Of a stretch of DNA of 5,250 nucleotides, positions 1-5,250 are shown in pieces. Position numbers and translations under genes: made by a program. The stretch comes from JBARCX01 sp049794535. GTDB taxonomy: Bacteria > Pseudomonadota > Gammaproteobacteria > Xanthomonadales > Rhodanobacteraceae. Positions within the stretch are counted from its first letter, which is position 1; every line of letters begins with the position of its first letter. The stretch is taken from assembly GCA_049794535.1 (NCBI GenBank), contig JBARCX010000317.1:1-5250 (forward strand), written 5' to 3'. The notes below the pieces were generated by a model that had not been told where the DNA came from, did no database searches, and saw only the letters and a list, made by a program, of their open reading frames with translations.

Positions 1-191
1 GAATAATCCAGATACAGACCAACGGCCTCAGCGTTCAACCGCTCGCCCCGGCGACTGTCTTGGGCAAACAACTCGCGCAGGTGACGCGACCCGAGCGTCT
101 CGAAATGCTGTTCTAGCGCGCGCCACTGTGGGCGGCGGGTCAGACTGGCAGCAGCCTGATTCGATGCGACATGATCCATGATGGTGCTCAT
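1..191 (-). CDS. pgi: Glucose-6-phosphate isomerase, N-terminal fragment (partial, cut by left edge)
   Basis: The first 63 codons are visible and the rest lies beyond the left edge. The protein would interconvert glucose-6-phosphate and fructose-6-phosphate in the cytosol (glycolysis/gluconeogenesis). The fragment starts MSTIMDHVASNQ and then shows the pattern W-x-ALEQHF, LRELFAQD, R-x-ERLN and LYLDY. This matches the N-terminal helices of bacterial PGI (E. coli: W-x-ALQKHF, ADLFAKD, ...VDYS). None of the catalytic residues or PGI signatures is inside the window, so the call rests on this N-terminal similarity and on the neighbouring transaldolase. The start at 191 has a GAGGAG motif at 195-200, unusually close. 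A second in-frame ATG at codon 5 (179) would be too far from it. The gap to the tal stop is 31 bases, so co-transcription with tal is likely and no separate promoter is apparent. Confidence 0.82.
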   Translation of the reverse strand, partial: MSTIMDHVASNQAAASLTRRPQWRALEQHFETLGSRHLRELFAQDSRRGERLNAEAVGLYLDY

Positions 192-222
192 CGGCTCCTC
201 GGTGAAGGTTCAGGCGTGAAGG

Positions 223-1305
223 TTAGACACTTGCCAGCGCAGCGCTCTTATCAGCGATACGTTGCAGTAACTGTCGCCATGATTTAACGAACGACTGCGC
301 GCCGTCCTGCTGTAACTGCAGCGCGAGTGCATCAAGATCGATACCCGCTTGTGTGAAACGCGCCAATACAACTTCTGCATCGCCACCATCAACGGCCATG
401 GCACCTTTCAGTGCACCGCTGGCAGCGAATGCAAGCAGCGTTTTCTCAGGCATCGTGTCGACGGTGTCCGGTGCGGCCAATGCCTCGACGTACAGCGAGT
501 CGGACGCGTTCGGATCCTTATTGCCGGTACTCGCCCACAGCAGACGTTGTGGACGCACACCGGCAACGGCCAGCTTCTGCCAACGCGGCGAGTTGAGCAG
601 CTCACGATAAGCATGATAGGCGCGGCCACCGATCGCGATGCCCAGCTTGTTGTGCAACTCCGCAGGTACCTTGTCTTTGACCGCAGCATCCCAGCGACTG
701 ATAAACAGCGAGGCGACCGAAGCGATATTCGGATCGAGCCCGGCAGCCAGACGACGCTCGACGCCACGTGCCCAAGCATCAGCCGCAGCCAGGTACTGCT
801 CGCACGAGAACAGCAAGGTCACGTTGACCGGCACGCCAGCGAAAATTGCTTCCTCGATCGCAGGAATGCCTTCCGGCGTACCGGGAATCTTCACGAACAA
901 ATTGGCGCAGTTGGCTTGCTGATGGATGGCCACCGCTTCAGCCACGGTGCCTGCGGTATCACTGGCCAGCAACGGCGACACTTCCATCGACACCCAGCCG
1001 TCGACGCCATGGGTGGCATCGAACACAGGGCGGAACAGTTCAGCAGCGCGGCGCAGATCTTCCAGCGCCAGCTCGGTGAACAAGGCCTCGCCGGACTGCC
1101 CTGCCTGCGCCTTGGCACGGATGGCAGTGTCATAGGCGTTGGTACCACCGATCGCCTGATCGAAGATCGTCGGATTCGAGGTCAGCCCGGTGACGGAGAG
1201 GTCGTCGATGTAACGGCGCAGCGTGCCGTTATCGAGAATTTCGCGGGTGATGTTGTCCAGCCACAGGCTCTGGCCGAGGTCATGCAGTTGTCGGGTGGGT
1301 GTCAT
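223..1305 (-). CDS. tal: Transaldolase, long (about 360 aa) KIPGT-type
   Basis: The 360-residue enzyme transfers a dihydroxyacetone unit from sedoheptulose-7-phosphate to glyceraldehyde-3-phosphate in the non-oxidative pentose phosphate pathway (cytosol). Visible motifs are GLTSNPTIF (residues 40-48, the first transaldolase signature), NLFVKIPGT (135-143) with the presumed Schiff-base lysine K139, NVTLLFS (161-167), SVASLFISRWD (196-206) and LLWASTGNKDP (255-265). Length and motif spelling fit the longer type found in actinobacteria and many proteobacteria, rather than the ~317-residue E. coli TalB type with KLAST. The frame stays open to an ATG at 1356. I chose 1305 because MTPTRQLHDLGQSLWLDN matches the usual family start and a GGAG lies 5 bases upstream; the extra 17 residues have no such support. 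The gene ends TAA. pgi follows after 31 bases on the same strand. Confidence 0.95.
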   Translation of the reverse strand: MTPTRQLHDLGQSLWLDNITREILDNGTLRRYIDDLSVTGLTSNPTIFDQAIGGTNAYDTAIRAKAQAGQSGEALFTELALEDLRRAAELFRPVFDATHGVDGWVSMEVSPLLASDTAGTVAEAVAIHQQANCANLFVKIPGTPEGIPAIEEAIFAGVPVNVTLLFSCEQYLAAADAWARGVERRLAAGLDPNIASVASLFISRWDAAVKDKVPAELHNKLGIAIGGRAYHAYRELLNSPRWQKLAVAGVRPQRLLWASTGNKDPNASDSLYVEALAAPDTVDTMPEKTLLAFAASGALKGAMAVDGGDAEVVLARFTQAGIDLDALALQLQQDGAQSFVKSWRQLLQRIADKSAALASV

Positions 1306-1310
1306 GAATA

Positions 1311-1314
1311 CTCC
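1311..1314 (-). promoter_or_regulatory. Ribosome binding site of tal (decides the start)
   Basis: GGAG on the minus strand, 5 bases upstream of the ATG at 1305. It supports this start over the in-frame ATGs at 1356 and 1332 further upstream. Confidence 0.6.
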
Positions 1315-1355
1315 GAGACGTACGTGTTCCATGGGGACTGTAAGCGCCCCAGCCA

Positions 1356-1417
1356 TGCATGATCGCGCAGATCGACGGCGCGTTCGATGCCCTGGGGTGC
1401 ATTCGTTCGATCATGCA
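1356..1417. repeat. Perfect 10-bp inverted repeat in the tal / yidC-like divergent region
   Basis: TGCATGATCG at 1356-1365 is the exact reverse complement of CGATCATGCA at 1408-1417. The arms are separated by 42 bases and their centres are 52 bp apart, about five helical turns. A second complementary pair, CCCCAG (1347-1352) and CTGGGG (1392-1397), interleaves with it in the order A-B-A'-B'. The repeat lies 51 bases upstream of the tal start and 119 bases upstream of the yidC-like start, where an operator or a tal leader structure could sit. I do not recognise it as a known regulator box, and no convincing -35/-10 pair is visible on either strand of 1306-1536. Confidence 0.5.
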
Positions 1418-1523
1418 GCTATTTGAGGTCAATATGTAATGGCCTAGCCTCATAAAACTGCAATCGGGCATCCGCACCCTTGATGTGTAGGCCAGCATAC
1501 CCATGTGATGCAAATCGCAACTG

Positions 1524-1529
1524 AAGGGG
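1524..1529 (+). promoter_or_regulatory. Ribosome binding site of the yidC-like gene
   Basis: AAGGGG ending 7 bases before the ATG at 1537. It is well placed, and the upstream in-frame TGA at 1522-1524 excludes any earlier start. Confidence 0.6.
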
Positions 1530-1536
1530 AAAGGGT

Positions 1537-2178
1537 ATGGCGATCTGGTCCGCATTTGTCGGCATGCTTGGCATGGTGTTGACGCAACTGGCGCAACTAC
1601 TCGATGGCAGTTATGGCCTCGCAGTCATAGCACTGGCGCTATTCGTACGGCTGGCATTGCTGCCGCTAACCCTGAAAAGCGCCGAGCAGAGCTGGCGGCA
1701 ACGACAGAAGCTGGCTGTTCTGAAACCAGAGATCGAGCGCCTACGCGAACATCATGGAAAGGATCTCGCCGCGCAGTCCACTGCACTGCAAGCGCTATAC
1801 CGTAAGCACGGCGTGAGCACCGGTTTGGGTAGCGGGCTGCTTACCGCGATCGTGCAGGCGCCCCTCGGCGCGGGCCTGTATGCAGCCATTCGTCAGAGCG
1901 TAGCTGGCGCTGGCTCGTTCCTATGGATACCAAAGCTGGCACGCCCCGACCTATGGCTGGCGTTGGCCGTAGCGGCACTGACTTACGCGGCGATTCTGCT
2001 CAATCCAGCCATGTCGATGCAGGCCAAGACGCTGCTGCAACTGCTGCCGGTGGTCTTCTCATTCTTCATGATTTGGCACCTGGCGGCAGGGCTTGGTTTG
2101 TACTGGGCCGGCTCCGGTAGCGTTAGCCTGTTGCAGGCGGCGATTCTGCGACATCGGGTTCGACGCATGCCCGTCTGA
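1537..2178 (+). CDS. Short YidC/Oxa1-type membrane protein insertase homologue (213 aa)
   Basis: A polytopic inner-membrane protein matching the core domain of the YidC/Oxa1/Alb3 insertases. After a hydrophobic N-terminal stretch (about 4-22), the first core membrane segment (27-46) carries an arginine in the membrane, R38 in LFVRLALLPL. This corresponds to the conserved hydrophilic-groove arginine of YidC. A charged cytoplasmic hairpin follows (48-93, with LKPEIERLREHHG and LQALYRKHGV), then QAPLGAGLYAAIR (107-119), FLWIPKLARPD (128-138) and hydrophobic segments at about 139-156 and 166-190 ending GLGLYW. Gammaproteobacterial YidC is normally about 550 residues with a large periplasmic beta domain, which is absent here; there is no lipobox or basic tail. 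LAAGL and GSGS replace the usual P-x-GL and SN-type residues of the last helix, so it is a diverged paralogue. ATG 1537 is the only possible ATG (in-frame TGA at 1522). An AAGGGG site lies 7 bases upstream. It appears monocistronic. Whether it is a working insertase is inference. Confidence 0.85.
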   Translation: MAIWSAFVGMLGMVLTQLAQLLDGSYGLAVIALALFVRLALLPLTLKSAEQSWRQRQKLAVLKPEIERLREHHGKDLAAQSTALQALYRKHGVSTGLGSGLLTAIVQAPLGAGLYAAIRQSVAGAGSFLWIPKLARPDLWLALAVAALTYAAILLNPAMSMQAKTLLQLLPVVFSFFMIWHLAAGLGLYWAGSGSVSLLQAAILRHRVRRMPV

Positions 2179-2183
2179 AAAGC

Positions 2184-2213
2184 AGAAGGCCCGCACAAGG
2201 CGGGCCTTCTTTT
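2184..2213. terminator. Intrinsic terminator, probably bidirectional, between yidC-like and lysS
   Basis: AGAAGGCCCGC (2184-2194) and GCGGGCCTTCT (2200-2210) form a perfect 11-bp stem with a 5-base loop. On the plus strand it runs straight into TTTT (2210-2213), just 5 bases after the yidC-like stop, so it ends that transcript. On the minus strand the same hairpin lies 24 bases beyond the lysS stop and is followed by GCTTTTC, a weaker but usable T-tract. It therefore probably serves both convergent genes. Confidence 0.9.
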
Positions 2214-2234
2214 ATGGCATAACGGCTGGCTAGC

Positions 2235-3752
2235 TCAGGCTTCCGGACGCATATACGGGAACAGCAGCACGTCGCGAATCGATGATGCGCCGGTGAGCAA
2301 CATCACCATGCGATCGATGCCGATGCCGAGACCGCCAGTGGGCGGCAAGCCGACTTCGAGCGCGCGGATGTAGTCGGCATCGAAGTGCATGGCCTCGTCG
2401 TCGCCGGCGTCTTTGGCCACTACCTGGGCACGGAAGCGTGCTTCCTGGTCTTCCGGATCGTTCAATTCGGAGAAGCCGTTGGCCAGCTCCTTGCCGTTGA
2501 CGAACAACTCGAAGCGATCGGTGATGCCCGGTTTGGTGTCGCTCTCGCGAGCCAGCGGCGAGATTTCCACCGGGTGATCCGTGATGAAGGTGGGCTGCAC
2601 CAGGGTGTGCTCCACCGTCTTCTCGAAGATCTCCAGCAGCAGGCGGCCCCAGCCGAAGCCGCTTTTGACATGGACTCCGAGACGCTTGCAGTGCGCGGCA
2701 AGAGCCTCGCGATCACGCAGCTCTTCGCGACGGATCTCGGGGTTCAGCTCGAGCACGGCATCTTCCATGCTCCAACGGCGGAAGGCCGGGCCGACATCGA
2801 TCTCGGCGCCATCCCAAATCAACGCGGTGGTACCGATCACGGCCTTGGCCGACTCGCGGATCACCTCTTCGGTGAGGTCCATGATTTCGGTGTAGGTGGC
2901 GTAGGCCTGGTAAAGCTCGAGCATGGTGAACTCGGGGTTGTGCCGGGTGGACACGCCCTCGTTACGGAAATTGCGATTGATCTCATATACGCGGTCAAAA
3001 CCACCGACCACCAGACGCTTGAGGTACAACTCCGGCGCCACACGCAGATACAGATCCATATCCAGCGCGTTGTGGTGGGTAATGAACGGCTTGGCCGCGG
3101 CACCGCCGGGGATGATGTGCATCATCGGCGTTTCCACTTCCATGAAACGACGCGGCTCGGCTTCCAGCCATTTACGGATGAAGCCGATGATGCGCGAGCG
3201 CTGTGCGAAGGTGCGGCGCGCATCTTCGGTGACGATCAAATCGACATAGCGCTGGCGATAGCGCTGCTCCACGTCGGACAGACCATGGAACTTGTCCGGC
3301 AGCGGGCGCAGGCTCTTGGTCAACAGGCGCAGCGCATCGACCTTGATCGACAACTCGCCGGTCTTGGTGCGCATCAGCACGCCTTCGGCACCGACGATAT
3401 CGCCTACGTCCCAACCCTTGAACGCCTCATACACGTCTCCCACCGTGCCTTGGTGGATGAATAGCTGGATGCGGCCAGTCATATCTTGCATCTGCACGAA
3501 GCTGACCTTGCCCTGCACGCGCTTGAGCACGATGCGGCCGGCCACTTTCACGCGGCGTGCCGCAGCCTCGATGGCCTCGGCCGTATGGACGTCCTTATCA
3601 GCGAACTCGGTCTGCAGATCGCCCGCGAAGCTATCGATCTTGAAGTCATTCGGAAACGCGATGCCCTGCCCGCGCAGCGCGCTCAGTTTCTCGCGACGCT
3701 CGGCGATCAGCTTGTTCTCGTCGATGGGTAGGTTGTCGGTCGGTTCAGTCAT
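2235..3752 (-). CDS. lysS: Lysyl-tRNA synthetase, class II
   Basis: The 505-residue cytosolic enzyme charges tRNA-Lys with lysine using ATP. The length equals that of E. coli LysS. An N-terminal OB-fold anticodon-binding domain (about 70-145, with VKVAGRI, FVQMQD and GRIQLF) precedes a class II catalytic core. Motif 1 lies around 190-211 (ending MEVETPMM). Motif 2 is around 253-283, with RNFRNEG and the ATP-contacting R263. Motif 3 (GLPPTGGLGIGIDR, 468-481) carries R481. The lysine-site stretch ELFVNGKELANGFSELNDP (415-433) is intact. Nothing is truncated and the gene ends TGA. The start at 3752 gives the expected N-terminus, but its ribosome binding site is weak (GGAA, 5 bases upstream). A four-codon ATG frame overlaps the start. 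The gene lies in the same direction as prfB, as in many gammaproteobacteria, but a small exported-protein gene and 109 bases separate them. I see no clear promoter in that gap, so read-through from upstream is possible. Confidence 0.98.
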   Translation of the reverse strand: MTEPTDNLPIDENKLIAERREKLSALRGQGIAFPNDFKIDSFAGDLQTEFADKDVHTAEAIEAAARRVKVAGRIVLKRVQGKVSFVQMQDMTGRIQLFIHQGTVGDVYEAFKGWDVGDIVGAEGVLMRTKTGELSIKVDALRLLTKSLRPLPDKFHGLSDVEQRYRQRYVDLIVTEDARRTFAQRSRIIGFIRKWLEAEPRRFMEVETPMMHIIPGGAAAKPFITHHNALDMDLYLRVAPELYLKRLVVGGFDRVYEINRNFRNEGVSTRHNPEFTMLELYQAYATYTEIMDLTEEVIRESAKAVIGTTALIWDGAEIDVGPAFRRWSMEDAVLELNPEIRREELRDREALAAHCKRLGVHVKSGFGWGRLLLEIFEKTVEHTLVQPTFITDHPVEISPLARESDTKPGITDRFELFVNGKELANGFSELNDPEDQEARFRAQVVAKDAGDDEAMHFDADYIRALEVGLPPTGGLGIGIDRMVMLLTGASSIRDVLLFPYMRPEA

Positions 3753-3861
3753 GGAGATTCCATTTGCTGCCGGCGCTTGTGCAGGGCGCCGAACGCCTTT
3801 TTATGTGTCGCTTGGTTATCTGACGACGCGGGATGCCTTTCTTGCGAAACGACACCACCCG

Positions 3862-4146
3862 TCAATCACCCTTGTGAAATACCTGTTTGGCCGCGTGCGT
3901 GGTCGCGTCCCAGCCCTCGCGTGCGCCGTGCGCAATACCGTGGCCGGCATCGGCAGCGCCGTGCCCGATCGCTTTGGCGACGTGCGCGGTGCCGTGTCCA
4001 ACCTCGCGGGCACCGTTACCGATCGCATGTCCCGCATCCTTCGCATCCTGCTTGACGGTCTGCCCGGGTTCCGCATTGACGAAGGAACTGAACAGTGCAA
4101 ACGCGGAACACACTAGCAGGATTGCGCCGATCTTCTTGCCGTTCAT
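3862..4146 (-). CDS. Small exported histidine-rich protein with 11-residue repeats (unknown function)
   Basis: I do not recognise a family. The 94-residue product starts MNGKKIGAILLVCSAFALF and has a classic Sec signal peptide: K4-K5, then a hydrophobic core at about 6-22, with likely cleavage after V-N-A (residue 25). That leaves about 69 residues in the periplasm or outside the cell. The mature part is rich in Gly, Ala and His and is built of loose 11-residue units (for example GHAIGNGAREV, GHGTAHVAKAI, GHGIAHGAREG), with one shorter GHGAADA unit. It has no cysteine after the signal peptide and no lipobox. H40, H51, H62, H73 and H84 are exactly 11 apart, and H55, H69 and H91 fall on the same helical face. 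The frame is open to an ATG at 4185, but 4146 puts the signal peptide at the N-terminus and has GGAG 7 bases upstream. The gene lies 38 bases after prfB and 109 before lysS. Helical LEA-like or metal-binding roles are guesses only. Confidence 0.82.
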   Translation of the reverse strand: MNGKKIGAILLVCSAFALFSSFVNAEPGQTVKQDAKDAGHAIGNGAREVGHGTAHVAKAIGHGAADAGHGIAHGAREGWDATTHAAKQVFHKGD

Positions 4147-4153
4147 GCGATGA

Positions 4154-4157
4154 CTCC
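4154..4157 (-). promoter_or_regulatory. Ribosome binding site of the small exported protein (decides the start)
   Basis: GGAG on the minus strand, 7 bases before the ATG at 4146. It favours this start over the in-frame ATG at 4185, which would bury the signal peptide behind 13 polar residues and overlap the prfB stop codon. Confidence 0.6.
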
Positions 4158-4184
4158 ACGCTCGTTGATCAGACACACCGGTCA

Positions 4185-5250
4185 CTACGCATCGAGACGC
4201 TTGGCGCCGGCATCCAGGCCGGACTTCAAGCTGGCTTCGATGAATTCGTCCAGGTCGCCGTCCAGCACCTTCTGCGTATCGGTGCGCTCGATGCCGGTGC
4301 GCAGATCCTTGATGCGGCTCTGATCGAGCACGTAGTTACGGATCTGGCTGCCCCAGCCGATGTCGGACTTGGTGGCTTCCAGCGCGTCCTTCTCGGCGTT
4401 GCGCTTCTGCAGCTCCAATTCATACAGCTTCGCGGCGAGCATCTTCATGGCGCGGTCGCGGTTGGCGTGCTGGCTGCGCTGGGTCTGGCAGGCCACGACG
4501 GTATTGGTCGGGATATGCGTGATACGCACTGCCGACTCGGTTTTGTTCACGTGCTGACCACCGGCACCGGACGAACGGTAGACGTCCGTCCTCAGGTCGG
4601 CCGGGTTGATGTCGATATCGATGTCGTCGTCGACTTCCGGCGATACGAACACCGAGGTGAAGCTGGTGTGGCGACGGTTATCCGAATCGAATGGCGACTT
4701 GCGCACCAACCGGTGCACGCCGATCTCGGTCTTCAGCCAGCCGTAGGCGTAGTCACCCTCGACGCGGAACGTGGCGGACTTGATTCCGGCCACATCGCCG
4801 CCGGAAACTTCCTGCAGTTCGGCCTTCCAGCCGCGTGATTCGCACCAGCGCAGGTACATGCGCAGCAGCATTTCGGCCCAATCCTGCGCCTCGGTGCCGC
4901 CAGCGCCAGCCTGGATGTCGACGAACGCGTTATTGGAGTCCATCTTGCCGGAGAACATGCGCTGGAATTCCAGCTTGCCCACCTCAGCTTCAAGCTTGGC
5001 GATGTCAGCGGTGACCGAGTTGACGGTGTCCTGATCGCCATCGGCAGCGGCCATCTCCACCAGTTCCTTCGCGTCAGCGAGGTCGGCAGTGGGCTTGTCT
5101 ATACCCTTGATGATGGTCTCGAGACGGGCGCGTTCCCGGCCCAGCTCTTGCGCGCGTGCCGGATCGTCCCAGACAGTGGGGCTTTCCAGTTCGCGGCTTA
5201 CTTCTTCCAGACGCTCACTCTTGGTGGCGTAGTCAAAGATACCCCCTAAG
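4185..5250 (-). CDS. prfB: Peptide chain release factor 2 (partial, first ~20 codons beyond right edge; programmed +1 frameshift)
   Basis: RF2 recognises UGA and UAA in the ribosomal A site and triggers peptide release. The window holds five codons of the short zero frame (LRGYL), an in-frame TGA at 5235-5233, and the whole +1 frame from GAC at 5234 to the TAG at 4185-4187 (349 residues from DYATKSERLEEV). If the hidden start equals that of E. coli, the full protein is about 374 residues and the key motifs take their E. coli numbers: SPF stop-codon reader at 205-207 (4697-4689) and GGQ catalytic loop at 250-252 (4562-4554, in SSGAGGQHVNKTESAVR). The first domain contains DIQAGAGGTEAQDW. Position 246 is serine, where E. 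coli K-12 has its unusual threonine. The gene ends with TAG, read by RF1 and not by RF2. The small exported-protein gene begins 38 bases downstream and lysS follows it. Confidence 0.97.
   Translation of the reverse strand, partial: LGGIFDYATKSERLEEVSRELESPTVWDDPARAQELGRERARLETIIKGIDKPTADLADAKELVEMAAADGDQDTVNSVTADIAKLEAEVGKLEFQRMFSGKMDSNNAFVDIQAGAGGTEAQDWAEMLLRMYLRWCESRGWKAELQEVSGGDVAGIKSATFRVEGDYAYGWLKTEIGVHRLVRKSPFDSDNRRHTSFTSVFVSPEVDDDIDIDINPADLRTDVYRSSGAGGQHVNKTESAVRITHIPTNTVVACQTQRSQHANRDRAMKMLAAKLYELELQKRNAEKDALEATKSDIGWGSQIRNYVLDQSRIKDLRTGIERTDTQKVLDGDLDEFIEASLKSGLDAGAKRLDA
5232..5250 (-). promoter_or_regulatory. prfB: Programmed +1 ribosomal frameshift site of prfB
   Basis: The minus strand reads CTTAGGGGGTATCTTTGAC. 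An internal Shine-Dalgarno-like AGGGGG (5247-5242) lies 3 bases before the slippery CTT codon (5238-5236), which precedes the TGA stop (5235-5233) and the C that makes the poor UGA-C context. From memory this matches the E. coli prfB element base for base. When RF2 is scarce the ribosome pauses at UGA and slips +1 to read GAC, producing full-length RF2; when RF2 is plentiful it terminates. The frame that continues from GAC (5234) is open all the way to 4185, which confirms that the shift is required. Confidence 0.97.

Noticed and set aside
1318..1325. Palindrome ACGTACGT in the tal leader
   Set aside because: An 8-bp palindrome alone is expected by chance often enough, and no second copy or known box is present.
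349..1362. Long plus-strand open frame (337 codons) antisense to tal
   Set aside because: It is a shadow of the tal reading frame in GC-rich DNA. The product has no recognisable motif and the opposite strand carries clear transaldolase signatures.
1435..1440. TGTAAT resembling half of a HexR-type site near tal/pgi
   Set aside because: The second half (ATTACA at short spacing) is missing, so a HexR operator cannot be supported.
1434..1463. Possible minus-strand promoter for tal (TTGCAG at 1463-1458 with a -10 near 1440-1434)
   Set aside because: The -10 candidates match the consensus at only two or three of six positions at usable spacing. No better pair was found.
2385..3464. Long plus-strand open frame (359 codons) antisense to lysS
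   Set aside because: It lies wholly inside lysS, whose class II motifs are intact. The antisense product looks like a low-complexity complement of the codon bias.
3785..3802. Plus-strand mini hairpin GGCG-CCGAA-CGCC followed by TTTTT between lysS and the small gene
   Set aside because: The stem is only 4 bp and there is no plus-strand gene upstream for it to terminate.
3292..4116. Plus-strand frame crossing lysS, the intergenic gap and the small exported-protein gene
   Set aside because: It spans two real genes and a spacer on the other strand, has no ribosome binding site that I can see, and shows no domain.
4095..4838. Plus-strand open frame (247 codons) antisense to prfB
   Set aside because: It is covered by the RF2 core including GGQ and SPF, and is a shadow frame only.

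Overview
The window carries six protein-coding genes, two of them cut by the window edges. GC content is clearly above 50%, intergenic gaps are short, and the gene content is that of a chromosome. The prfB/lysS neighbourhood, the E. coli-like RF2 frameshift site and the class II LysRS of 505 residues suggest a gammaproteobacterium. A member of the Xanthomonadales (Rhodanobacteraceae or Xanthomonadaceae type) is my best guess. That placement is inference from overall character, not from a marker comparison. I see no mobile element, CRISPR array, tRNA or rRNA.

Left part (1-1305, minus strand): a sugar-phosphate pair. A full-length transaldolase (tal, start at 1305) is followed after 31 bases by the N-terminus of glucose-6-phosphate isomerase (pgi), which runs off the left edge. 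Together they link the non-oxidative pentose phosphate pathway to the fructose-6-phosphate/glucose-6-phosphate node.

Middle (1306-2234): a 231-base divergent intergenic region holds a perfect 10-bp inverted repeat. It is followed by a plus-strand gene for a short (213 aa) Oxa1/YidC-type membrane insertase homologue. That gene ends at a strong hairpin terminator, which also sits at the 3' end of the convergent lysS gene.

Right part (2235-5250, minus strand, read right to left): prfB (peptide chain release factor 2), a 94-residue exported histidine-rich protein, then lysS (lysyl-tRNA synthetase). The right edge falls inside prfB just before its programmed +1 frameshift site, so both the site and all of the downstream frame are present. 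prfB-lysS is a classic translation-gene pair. The unusual part is the small secreted protein between them: its eight histidines fall on one stripe of a helix, with five of them spaced exactly 11 residues apart.

Most of the window is conserved housekeeping. The least explained items are the small exported protein, the short YidC paralogue and the inverted repeat in the tal/yidC-like divergent region.
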